A stretch of 64,000 bases of DNA from an uncultured Clostridia bacterium. GTDB lineage: Bacteria; Bacillota; Clostridia; TANB77; CAG-508. The notes under the pieces were generated by a model. The model did not search any database, was not told the origin of the DNA, and saw only the letters and a list, made by a program, of their open reading frames with translations. The translations under genes and the position numbers were made by a program. The stretch covers positions 43,906 to 107,905 of the forward strand of contig CANRNR010000003.1 in the NCBI GenBank assembly GCA_947632035.1, in the 5' to 3' direction. Position 1 is the stretch's first letter, and each line of letters opens with the position of its first letter. Shown here piece after piece: positions 43,462-52,072 of this stretch.

Positions 43462-43884
43462 CTACGCAATTGCAAATGTAAGCTCTCCTTTTGCTACTAT
43501 TTTTTCATCTACACTTGCTATTGCCTCACCTACGCCTATTGGCCCTTTTCTCTTTATTATTTTTACTTCTAATTTCAATCTATCACCAGGTGTTACCATT
43601 TTTTTAAATTTCATTTTATCAATTCCACCAAATAATGCATTTTTCCCTTTATTTTCTTCCATTGATAATATTGCAACTGCACCTGTTTGAGCCAAGGCTT
43701 CGCAAATTAAAACACCTGGCATAATTGGATTACCAGGGAAATGCCCTTTAAAATACCATTCATCTTTATTTACATTTTTATATGCAATTGCACTTTCCCC
43801 TGAAATACACTCTTCTACTTCATCCACCATTAAAAAAGGCTCTCTTTGTGGTATGATTTTTTTTATATCTTCTTTATTTAGCAT
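43462..43884 (-). CDS. fabZ: 3-hydroxyacyl-[ACP] dehydratase
   Basis: IIPQREPFLMVDEV, FKGHFPGNPIMPGVLICEALAQTGAV. Confidence 0.94.
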   Translation of the reverse strand: MLNKEDIKKIIPQREPFLMVDEVEECISGESAIAYKNVNKDEWYFKGHFPGNPIMPGVLICEALAQTGAVAILSMEENKGKNALFGGIDKMKFKKMVTPGDRLKLEVKIIKRKGPIGVGEAIASVDEKIVAKGELTFAIA

Positions 43885-43918
43885 TTAAATTTACTTCCTT
43901 TCAAGCTTTTAGTTTTTT

Positions 43919-44386
43919 CTATTCAATTCTAAATAACTCTGTTCCGTATTGTACAGTACTTCCATCTTCTATAAAAATTTCTGTTATTTTTCCAGAATAT
44001 TCAGATTGTATTTCATTCATTAACTTCATAGCTTCTATAATGCAAAGTGTATCTCCTTTTTTTACTTCTGAACCTACTTCTACATAAGGGTTATCAGTTG
44101 GTGAAGGCTTTATATAAAAAGTTCCAACCATTGGAGATTTTACGATGTTTCCTTTTTGTTCTATATCATTTTGTTTAGGTGCGTTATTCTCTTTTCTTTC
44201 TTCTGTTAATTCATTAATTTCTTCAATAACATTTTTTGAATTACTGCTAATTTTTGGGCTAGTTTCCGAAACTACAATTTCTTTTTTCATACTAATTTTG
44301 GTTCCATCTGGAAAGTCAATATCAATTGCTGTCAATTTAGAATTTCCCATATCATCCATTAGTTGTTTAATTTTTTCATATTCCAT
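43919..44386 (-). CDS. accB: Biotin carboxyl carrier protein
   Basis: VKSPMVGTFYIKPSPTDNPYVEVGSEVKKGDTLCIIEAMKLMNEIQSE. Confidence 0.95.
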   Translation of the reverse strand: MEYEKIKQLMDDMGNSKLTAIDIDFPDGTKISMKKEIVVSETSPKISSNSKNVIEEINELTEERKENNAPKQNDIEQKGNIVKSPMVGTFYIKPSPTDNPYVEVGSEVKKGDTLCIIEAMKLMNEIQSEYSGKITEIFIEDGSTVQYGTELFRIE

Positions 44387-44434
44387 TTTTACTTATTCCT
44401 CCTCATTTTCTATATTTTTTTAAAGTACATACAG

Positions 44435-45673
44435 TTATTCTTCATATTTTTTTAATATAATACTGCTATTATGTCCTCCAAAACCCAATGAATTTGACAT
44501 TACAATATTTACTTTTGCACTTCGTGGCTCATTTGGAACAATGTCTAAATCACATTCTTCGTCTTTTTCTTTGTAATTTATAGTTGGTGGAACTAATTGT
44601 TTTTCAATTGCTTTTACACATATTATAGCTTCTACCCCTCCTGCTGCACCTAAAAGATGGCCTGTATTACCTTTTGTAGAACTTACCATTACCTTTTGGC
44701 TAGCATCTCCTAATGCTGTTTTAATAGCCTTAGTTTCTGTTGAGTCGTTAAGATGTGTTGATGTTCCATGTGCATTTATATAGTCAATATCTTCTGGATT
44801 TATTTTTGCATCTTGTATTGCTCTTATCATCGCTTTTGCACCACCTTCTCCATCTGGTGATGGTGAAGTTATATGATAAGCATCTGTTGTAGAGCCAAAG
44901 CCAATAATTTCAGCATATATTTTTGCACCTCTTTTTTTGGCATGTTCTAAATCTTCTAATACAATAATTCCTGCGCCTTCTCCCATGACAAATCCACTTC
45001 TTTCTTTATCAAAAGGGATGCTTGCTCTATTTTTATCTTCTGAGCATGATAATGCTTTCATGTTTTCAAATCCTGCAATTCCTATTTCACATATAGATGC
45101 CTCTGTACCACCTGCAATAACTACATCTTCATAACCATGTTTTATAGTTTTATATGCTTCTCCTATTGAATGTGTTGATGAAGCACACGCTGTAACTATT
45201 GACATTGATTCTCCTTTAAAACCAAATTCAATTGATATATTTCCAGCTGGCATATTAGTTATTGACATCGGTATAAACATTGGTGATACTCTATTATTTC
45301 CTTTTTCAAATTTTATTTCACATTGCTCTTGTATAGTTCTTAATCCACCTATTCCTGAGCTTACAAATATTCCAACTCTATCAAAATCAGTATTTTCTTT
45401 TGTAATTCCACTATCTTTAACTGCTTCTCTTGCAGCTAATATTGAAAATTGAGAACACCTATCAAATCTTTTTGATTGTTTAAGTTCAAAATATTCCAAA
45501 GGATTATAGTTTTTAACCTCTGCTGCTAACTTTGTTTTTAAATTAGTTGTATCAAATAATGAAATGGCTTCAATACCACATTTTTTATTTTCTATACTAT
45601 TCCATGTTTCATCTACATTTTTTCCTATTGGATTTATAGTTCCAAGACCTGTTATAACTACTCTTTTTTCCAT
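44435..45673 (-). CDS. fabF: Beta-ketoacyl-ACP synthase II
   Basis: RVVITGLGTINPIGKNVDETW, VTACASSTHSIGEA, NAHGTSTHLND, KGNTGHLLGAAGGVE. Confidence 0.95.
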   Translation of the reverse strand: MEKRVVITGLGTINPIGKNVDETWNSIENKKCGIEAISLFDTTNLKTKLAAEVKNYNPLEYFELKQSKRFDRCSQFSILAAREAVKDSGITKENTDFDRVGIFVSSGIGGLRTIQEQCEIKFEKGNNRVSPMFIPMSITNMPAGNISIEFGFKGESMSIVTACASSTHSIGEAYKTIKHGYEDVVIAGGTEASICEIGIAGFENMKALSCSEDKNRASIPFDKERSGFVMGEGAGIIVLEDLEHAKKRGAKIYAEIIGFGSTTDAYHITSPSPDGEGGAKAMIRAIQDAKINPEDIDYINAHGTSTHLNDSTETKAIKTALGDASQKVMVSSTKGNTGHLLGAAGGVEAIICVKAIEKQLVPPTINYKEKDEECDLDIVPNEPRSAKVNIVMSNSLGFGGHNSSIILKKYEE

Positions 45674-45746
45674 TATCGTTTATTTCCTTTCAAATTATGT
45701 TATTGTTTTAACCTACACGTTAGTTATTTATAGCTCTAAGCTTTTA

Positions 45747-46481
45747 TTACATAAGCATTCCGCCATCAACATTTATTACTTGACCTGTAATATATGAGCT
45801 ATCTTCTGATGCTAAAAATTTAACTACATTTGCAACATCTTGCGTTGTTCCCATTCTTTTTAGTGGTATTGATTTAGCAATTTCTTCTTTAATTTCATCT
45901 TTTAATACATTTGTCATTGATGTTTCTATAAATCCAGGTGCTACTACATTTACTAATATGTTTCTTGAAGCTACTTCTTTTGCTAAACTTTTTGTAAATC
46001 CAATTATTCCTGCTTTTGAAGCTGAATAATTTGTCTGTCCGGCATTTCCTGCTATTCCAACAACAGATGATATATTTATGATTCTTCCATAATGTGCTTT
46101 TAGCATATAGCTAATTACATTTTTTGTTACATTAAATGTGCCTACTAAATTAGTGTTAATTACATCTTCAAAATCTTCCTTTTTCATTCTCATTAGTAAT
46201 GTATCTCTAGTAATTCCTGCATTATTTACAAGTACATCTATTTTTCCGTATTTGCTTATAATTTCTTCTACATTTTTTTCGCAGTCCTCAAAATTTGATA
46301 CATCGCCTTTTACAGCTAAGCATTTAACATTATTTGCTTCTATTTCTTTTTTAGTATTTTCTAATTCTTCATTTTCATTTCTATAATTGATTGCAATATC
46401 ATATCTACATTTAGCCAAGGTTATAGCTATTTGCTTTCCTATTCCTCTTGTTCCTCCCGTAATAAATGCTACTTTTTCCAT
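45747..46481 (-). CDS. fabG: 3-oxoacyl-ACP reductase
   Basis: AFITGGTRGIGKQIAI, LVNNAGITRDTLLMRMK, YSASKAGIIGFTKSLAKE. Confidence 0.94.
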   Translation of the reverse strand: MEKVAFITGGTRGIGKQIAITLAKCRYDIAINYRNENEELENTKKEIEANNVKCLAVKGDVSNFEDCEKNVEEIISKYGKIDVLVNNAGITRDTLLMRMKKEDFEDVINTNLVGTFNVTKNVISYMLKAHYGRIINISSVVGIAGNAGQTNYSASKAGIIGFTKSLAKEVASRNILVNVVAPGFIETSMTNVLKDEIKEEIAKSIPLKRMGTTQDVANVVKFLASEDSSYITGQVINVDGGMLM

Positions 46482-46568
46482 TTTTCTGTTCCTCCCTAAA
46501 CAAATTTTATTTTGCTTTTTTACTTTTTATTAAATAAAATACTTTCTCTATTTGTAACAACCTTAACT

Positions 46569-47523
46569 CTATTTGTACATATTTAAGCTTTCTATTGTTT
46601 CATTTAAATTCACAATATTGTTTACGTTATATACTTTTAACTCTTTATCTGTTGGAATTCTCTTTAAAAATCCTGTTAATGTTTTTCCCGGTCCTATTTC
46701 AATAAAAGTATCTATTCCGTAAATTATCATTTTTTCTAAGGTTTTAGAAAATCTAACTGGGCTTATTATGTGTTTTGCTAAAATATCTTTTACATTATCA
46801 TTATCAGTATAAAACTCTCCATCAAGGTTCTTTACTACTTTTCTTTGAAATTTATTTATAGTTACATTTTCAAGTTCTTTTCTTAATGCTTTTGAAGCCT
46901 CCTGTAATTTTTCTGTATGAAATGGACCTGTTGTTTTTAAAAGCATAACCTTTTTAGCACCCATATCTTTTGCTATTTGTTCTGCTTCTAATACAGCATT
47001 TTTCTCACCAGATACAACAACTTGACCAACTGAATTATAATTTGCAGGAACTACAAATCCTAATTTAACTTCTTTGCATATTTGCTCAACTTGTTCATCC
47101 TTCATACCAATAATTGCTGCCATTTGCCACTCGCCTTTTGGCGCAAGATTTTGCATATACTCTCCTCTTTTTTGAACAAGTTTTATACCTTCATTAAAAG
47201 ATAATGCTCCACTATAAATTAGTGCTGTATATTCTCCAAGGCTTAAACCGGCTTGAAATTTCTGCTTGAATATTATTTTCTTTTAATATTTCTAAAAATG
47301 CTAAAGAATTAGTTAATATTGCAAGCTGAGTGTATTTTGTTTGATTTAATAATTCTTCTTCCCCTTCAAATGATATTTTGGCAATATCTATATTTGTTAG
47401 CTTTTTTACTTCATCATATATATTCCTTGCTTTTTCATATTCTTCATATATATCTTTTCCCATTCCAATACTTTGAGAACCTTGCCCAGGAAATAAAAAT
47501 CCAACTTTCATTTTTGCCTCCAT
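46569..47523 (-). CDS. fabD: Malonyl-CoA:ACP transacylase, spanning a CGG +1 site
   Basis: VGFLFPGQGSQSIGMGKDIYE ... AEISS-GLSLGEYTALIYSGALSFNEGIKLVQKRGEYMQ. Confidence 0.93.
47248..47250 (-). other. CGG +1 recoding site 8 (fabD)
   Basis: tca agc CGG ttt; skipping C gives SS-GLSLGEY (catalytic Ser elbow). Confidence 0.85.
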
Positions 47524-47526
47524 TTT

Positions 47527-48111
47527 TTAATTTTTATGTTCAACCATTTCAAGTAACTTTCCTTCAAATTCGTTGCAAAAGTCAGTTATAAACTCATTTA
47601 TATCAACATCTCTGCCAAATTCTTTTTTAATAGATGTTGCAATTTCTTTAATATCTTCAGAAAATTTCATTTTTGAAGTATTCATTCCTATTCCAATAAC
47701 CAAGTATTTAACATTTTCTCCTATGATTTTACTTTGTGTTAAAATTCCACCTATCTTTTTATCATTAAATACAATATCATTTGGCAATTTAATTTCTAAA
47801 TGTATTCCATAACTTTTCTCCAATATGTCTATTATGATTTTTGCAATTTCAACTGTTATTCCTTCTATTTTCTTTATATTGCAATCTAACTGAATATAAA
47901 ATGAAAATGCTACATTATTTGCTTCATCAGTATGCCATATTCTTCCATGAGTTCCTTTACCATTTGTTTGAATATCAGCTATTACCAATGTACCATTTGT
48001 TATATTTCCATTTTTTATTAGCCTAAATATTTCATTTTGAGTAGAATCTATACTTTTATAATAGATAGCATTTCTTCCTAAGTACTTAGTTTTTAATTTT
48101 TTCAATTTCAT
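47527..48111 (-). CDS. birA: Biotin-[acetyl-CoA-carboxylase] ligase (no HTH domain)
   Basis: YYKSIDSTQNEIFRL, QTNGKGTHGRIWHTDEANNVAFSF, IKLPNDIVFNDKKIGGIL. Confidence 0.92.
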   Translation of the reverse strand: MKLKKLKTKYLGRNAIYYKSIDSTQNEIFRLIKNGNITNGTLVIADIQTNGKGTHGRIWHTDEANNVAFSFYIQLDCNIKKIEGITVEIAKIIIDILEKSYGIHLEIKLPNDIVFNDKKIGGILTQSKIIGENVKYLVIGIGMNTSKMKFSEDIKEIATSIKKEFGRDVDINEFITDFCNEFEGKLLEMVEHKN

Positions 48112-49807
48112 CTAAATTAGCCTGCCTTTTAATTTTGTTTGTTGTTGTTTTTATAAGTGGTTTTTCAGTTAATACCAAGCCCCTAATTGCCTTATATTTT
48201 GGCAATGTATTATTTATTTCTTTAATTTTGTTTAATAAAGCTTCATAAATTTCATCATCTGTTTTAACTTTATAAACATCATTCATTATTTTTCTATCAA
48301 ATACTATTTTTACATTTATTTTTATATCATTTTTATCTTCTGATTGTCGCTTTCCAAAAACAAAAGACTCTTTTACGCCTTCTATTTTATTAACTAAATT
48401 TTCCATCTCTTCTGGGAAAATATTTTTTCCATTTTTTAAAACTATTACACTTTTCTTTCTGCCACAAATAAATATATATCCCTCTTCATCTATTTTTGCT
48501 AAATCACCTGTATAAAACCAGCCATCTTTTATTGCTTCTTTCGTAGATTTTAAATCCTTATAATACCCTAGCATTACATTTGGACCTTTTACAATAAGCT
48601 CTCCGATGCCTTCACTATTTACATCTACTAATTTTGCTTCAACACTAGGTACTGTTTTTCCTATTGAACCTGTTTTATAATATTTATCTGAACCTATTGC
48701 AACAACAGGAGAAGTTTCTGTAAGTCCATAGCCTTGCACTAAATTTATACCTAGTAATCTATATTTTGCTTCTATTTTATAATCTAGTGCAGCTGCTCCA
48801 CTTATAAATAATTTTACTTTTCCTCCTAGCATATCATGTATTTCTTTAAAAACTTCTTTTTTCTTTTCCATAGTTGCATTTTTATATTTTTCTTCATTTT
48901 CTAATATTTCCTGTAACTTGCCTTCTTTTTCTAGTGTCTTCCTTATTATCATAAACATTCTTTCATATATTCCCGGAACACAGGCCATAACACTTACTTG
49001 ATATTCATTTATATTTTGAACAATATGTTTTAAACCATCACAAAATACAGTTTGCGCACCTTTATATAATGAAAATAAAAATCCTACAGTACATTCAAAA
49101 ACATGGTGTATCGGTAAAATAGATAGAAATGTATCTTCTGATGTAACATTTAAAACACTTGCTATATCCATTAAATTTGAACATATATTTTTGTGTGATA
49201 AACTTACAACTTTTGATTGTGAGGTTGTTCCTGATGTAAAAAGCATTATATTCATTTCGTTTGGATTTATTTTTGCATCTAAAAATTTTCTATTACCTTT
49301 TTCAATAAGTTTTTTACCTCTTTTTATAAGTTCATCTTCTGAATATATACCCTTTGTATTAACTTCTAAATCCATTGATATTAAATGTTTTAGTTTGTTT
49401 TTTTCACTATATCTAATTTTTTCAATACTCTCAGAATATTTTTTTGGATAGAATATTGCTTCAACTTCTGACCTTTGAATTAACGATTCTAACTCATTTT
49501 CAGGTAATGATTTATCTAATGGTACTACTGTTCCTGTTCCACATACAATTGCTAAATATGCAATTTCCCATTCGTATCTATTTTCTCCTATAATTGCTAT
49601 TCTTTTTCCTTTTAACCCTAGGTCTATAAGTGCTGTTCCCAAAGCATCTATCATTTCTCTCACTTGCTTATGGGTATATGTTTTATATTGTCCTTCTTTA
49701 ATTTTTATTTTGTATGCTATTTTTTCTCCATATAGATTCTTTGTCTTGTTTAGCATATCTTTTAAATCCGTAATTCTTATGTAATCATATAATCTTTTGT
49801 CATCCAT
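48086..49807 (-). CDS. Long-chain acyl-CoA synthetase-like AMP-binding enzyme
   Basis: IMLFTSGTTSQSKVVSLSHKNI, QGYGLTETSPVVAIG, DGWFYTGDLAKIDEEGYIFICGRKKSVIVLKNGKNIFPEEME. Confidence 0.93.
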   Translation of the reverse strand: MDDKRLYDYIRITDLKDMLNKTKNLYGEKIAYKIKIKEGQYKTYTHKQVREMIDALGTALIDLGLKGKRIAIIGENRYEWEIAYLAIVCGTGTVVPLDKSLPENELESLIQRSEVEAIFYPKKYSESIEKIRYSEKNKLKHLISMDLEVNTKGIYSEDELIKRGKKLIEKGNRKFLDAKINPNEMNIMLFTSGTTSQSKVVSLSHKNICSNLMDIASVLNVTSEDTFLSILPIHHVFECTVGFLFSLYKGAQTVFCDGLKHIVQNINEYQVSVMACVPGIYERMFMIIRKTLEKEGKLQEILENEEKYKNATMEKKKEVFKEIHDMLGGKVKLFISGAAALDYKIEAKYRLLGINLVQGYGLTETSPVVAIGSDKYYKTGSIGKTVPSVEAKLVDVNSEGIGELIVKGPNVMLGYYKDLKSTKEAIKDGWFYTGDLAKIDEEGYIFICGRKKSVIVLKNGKNIFPEEMENLVNKIEGVKESFVFGKRQSEDKNDIKINVKIVFDRKIMNDVYKVKTDDEIYEALLNKIKEINNTLPKYKAIRGLVLTEKPLIKTTTNKIKRQANLDEIEKIKN

Positions 49808-49867
49808 GATGTTATTCTCCTTGAATTAATTTTCTTATTATATATATCACAAAGAATCGAAATTTTG

Positions 49868-49889
49868 ATTAGACTGACAGGTCAGTCTA
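49868..49889. promoter_or_regulatory. Perfect palindrome, candidate TetR-type operator
   Basis: ttagactgac-ag-gtcagtctaa, about 60 bp upstream of the acyl-CoA synthetase start. Confidence 0.65.
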
Positions 49890-49906
49890 AAAAGGCAAAA
49901 AAATAT

Positions 49907-49939
49907 TGGGACTTAAGGTTTTGTTTTTACCTAAGTCCC
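49907..49939. terminator. Hairpin terminator
   Basis: gggacttaaggttttgtttttacctaagtccc. Confidence 0.75.
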
Positions 49940-49945
49940 TCTATT

Positions 49946-50878
49946 TTATTTACAATCTTCTATTTGCAAGCTTTTACTTCCTATATAAATATCTCTATTA
50001 CCCGTTACCGTATGAAGTTTTATTATTGTATAATCAGGATAATGGTATTCTATACTTCCTCCATCTTTTAGTATTTCAGCATCTGGATAATCTTTATTTG
50101 CTTTTATAATTAATCCATCTAAAGTCATTTTTCCGCTTCTTAATGCTTCCTCTAATGGCATAGTTTTATTTTCTATTGTAATATTTACTTCATCTAATCC
50201 GTAATAATATAAGTTGTAATCGCTATAATCTTTATATAGTTCCGTATTATTCAATATTTTAACAGCTTTATTCTTATTTGAATTCTTTACAGATATTTTA
50301 AAATCTTCATATCCGTTTATTAATATATCATCTGTAATAATATGAGCATATGGCTCTATAATACAGTCATATTCTTTGTTTTCTGCTATTTGTTTATTAG
50401 TTGGTGGCACTATTTTTTCTGTATAATTTATTATTACTTTTCTTCCTATTCCATATAAATAATCTATGTGATCAGTTCCATAGCTTACTTTTATTTTTTC
50501 ATATTCTTTTCTTTCTTCTTCGTCTTCGTTTGGCTGTATTATCATGTATGTAGTTGTTTCTTCTAATATAGTTCCTACAAAACTATTCTTGACTTTTCCT
50601 TCCATTGCTTGCAAATTAGAATTTTGTTCATCATTACTATTTTGTTGTTCATGACTTTCTTTAAAATTATTAAAAATTTCCAAGCCTAGTATTTTTATAC
50701 TAATTCCTTCATCATATCCGCTACTTAATGACATTGGAGCTAATCTATGATATTTTGTTATTGAGTATAGAAGTGCCGTATACTTAACTGTTCCCCCATC
50801 TTTTAAAACAATTCTAGCAGGAAATAATAATACAACAGCTATTATTATTGATATTGCTATAATGATTTTCTTTTTCAC
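49946..50878 (-). CDS. Exported DUF3221-like protein, DGGS-GNRDIYIG paralogue family
   Basis: LKDGGSIEYHYPDYTIIKLHTVTGNRDIYIGSKSLQIEDCK; N-terminal TM. Confidence 0.6.
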   Translation of the reverse strand: MKKKIIIAISIIIAVVLLFPARIVLKDGGTVKYTALLYSITKYHRLAPMSLSSGYDEGISIKILGLEIFNNFKESHEQQNSNDEQNSNLQAMEGKVKNSFVGTILEETTTYMIIQPNEDEEERKEYEKIKVSYGTDHIDYLYGIGRKVIINYTEKIVPPTNKQIAENKEYDCIIEPYAHIITDDILINGYEDFKISVKNSNKNKAVKILNNTELYKDYSDYNLYYYGLDEVNITIENKTMPLEEALRSGKMTLDGLIIKANKDYPDAEILKDGGSIEYHYPDYTIIKLHTVTGNRDIYIGSKSLQIEDCK

Positions 50879-50900
50879 AACTTAAAACCTCCTTTTTCTA

Positions 50901-51923
50901 TTATTTAGATGTTTTATGTTTTGGTTTTAGTTTGAATTTTGAAAAAGAAATTATATATATTATTACTACCAAAAAAATTGCAGATATGCATAATGTGCCT
51001 ATTCTTGCATAATTTAAGTAATTTATTTGATGTGTATCACTTGCTATTGTTTCATTATTTATTGAGTCTTGCTCATTTTGTGCATTTACATTTTCTTGGT
51101 TATTTTCATTTGCTTCATTATCTATATTTTCATTTGCTAAATTATTTTGTTTTTGATTTTCAGTATTATCTGCTAAAGGTTCTCCCATACCAGTAGCGTT
51201 TTCAATTTTATCTGTGTTTTTAGATAAATTTAAAGAATTTTCTTTTTCTATTCTGTTTGCTTCTTCTCTATAATTATTATCTATTTCTTCATTATCTAAA
51301 GCTATATTTTTCTCCATACTACTGCCTTTTTTTAAGTTTTTAGTTATTGCAGATAAGCCTGTAACAAAGGTTATTATAAACATTGCGATATTTCCTAATA
51401 ATAGCTTTATTTTATATACTGCTTTATAGTATTTCCATTTGATTGTGCTTTCTGGTTGTTCTAATAAATTCGATATTTGATTAAATGATAAATCAGAAAC
51501 TATTTTTAGAGTTACAATTTCTTTTTCTTTATCATTTAATTTTCCAATTAATTTATTAAAATTTTCTTTATCAAGTATCTGCTCGATTTCGTCGTTTTCA
51601 TCTTGTATTTCATAAATATTTTCTTTACAGATATTTAACTCTTTGTTTTTTCTTCTAATTATTTCTAATGCTTCATTTTTAACAACTGCATACATCCATG
51701 TAGCTTCTTTGTCTGTTGGAAGCTTATTTACATCTATACTATATATTTTTGTTATAAAGTTTTGCACAGCATCTTCTGTGTCTTCTTTGTTTTTTAGAAT
51801 ACTAAATGCTATTTTGTAAATAAGATTATAATATTTATTGCATAATTCTTCTACCGCTTTTTTCCTATCTATTTTCATCTTATTAAATATTGTCTTTAGT
51901 TCTTTTTTATCTATTTTGTTCAT
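50901..51923 (-). CDS. ECF-type sigma factor fused to C-terminal membrane segments
   Basis: Sigma2/sigma4 regions (EDAVQNFITKIY; IVSDLSFNQISNLLEQPESTIKWKYYKAVYKIK) followed by two hydrophobic segments separated by a polar N/E-rich linker. Confidence 0.75.
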   Translation of the reverse strand: MNKIDKKELKTIFNKMKIDRKKAVEELCNKYYNLIYKIAFSILKNKEDTEDAVQNFITKIYSIDVNKLPTDKEATWMYAVVKNEALEIIRRKNKELNICKENIYEIQDENDEIEQILDKENFNKLIGKLNDKEKEIVTLKIVSDLSFNQISNLLEQPESTIKWKYYKAVYKIKLLLGNIAMFIITFVTGLSAITKNLKKGSSMEKNIALDNEEIDNNYREEANRIEKENSLNLSKNTDKIENATGMGEPLADNTENQKQNNLANENIDNEANENNQENVNAQNEQDSINNETIASDTHQINYLNYARIGTLCISAIFLVVIIYIISFSKFKLKPKHKTSK

Positions 51924-52072
51924 TTTAGCCCCTTTTAACAATTTGAGTTTTATTGCCTAAAACTTAAGATAATATAATTACATTTGGCTTTTTATATTTT
52001 TAATTATATATAATTTAGATGTTTTTAAAAATAATTTTAGTTGGTTTTTTATATGATTTTTTAATAAAAACG

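Noticed and set aside
8086-47250. Sequencing/assembly error or pseudogenes as the cause of split mfd, feoB, accA, accD, accC and fabD
   Set aside because: All nine breaks are the same base (C) at the same codon phase before GG, with intact coding on both sides and in essential genes. Artefact is not excluded without reads, but random error or decay does not predict this pattern.
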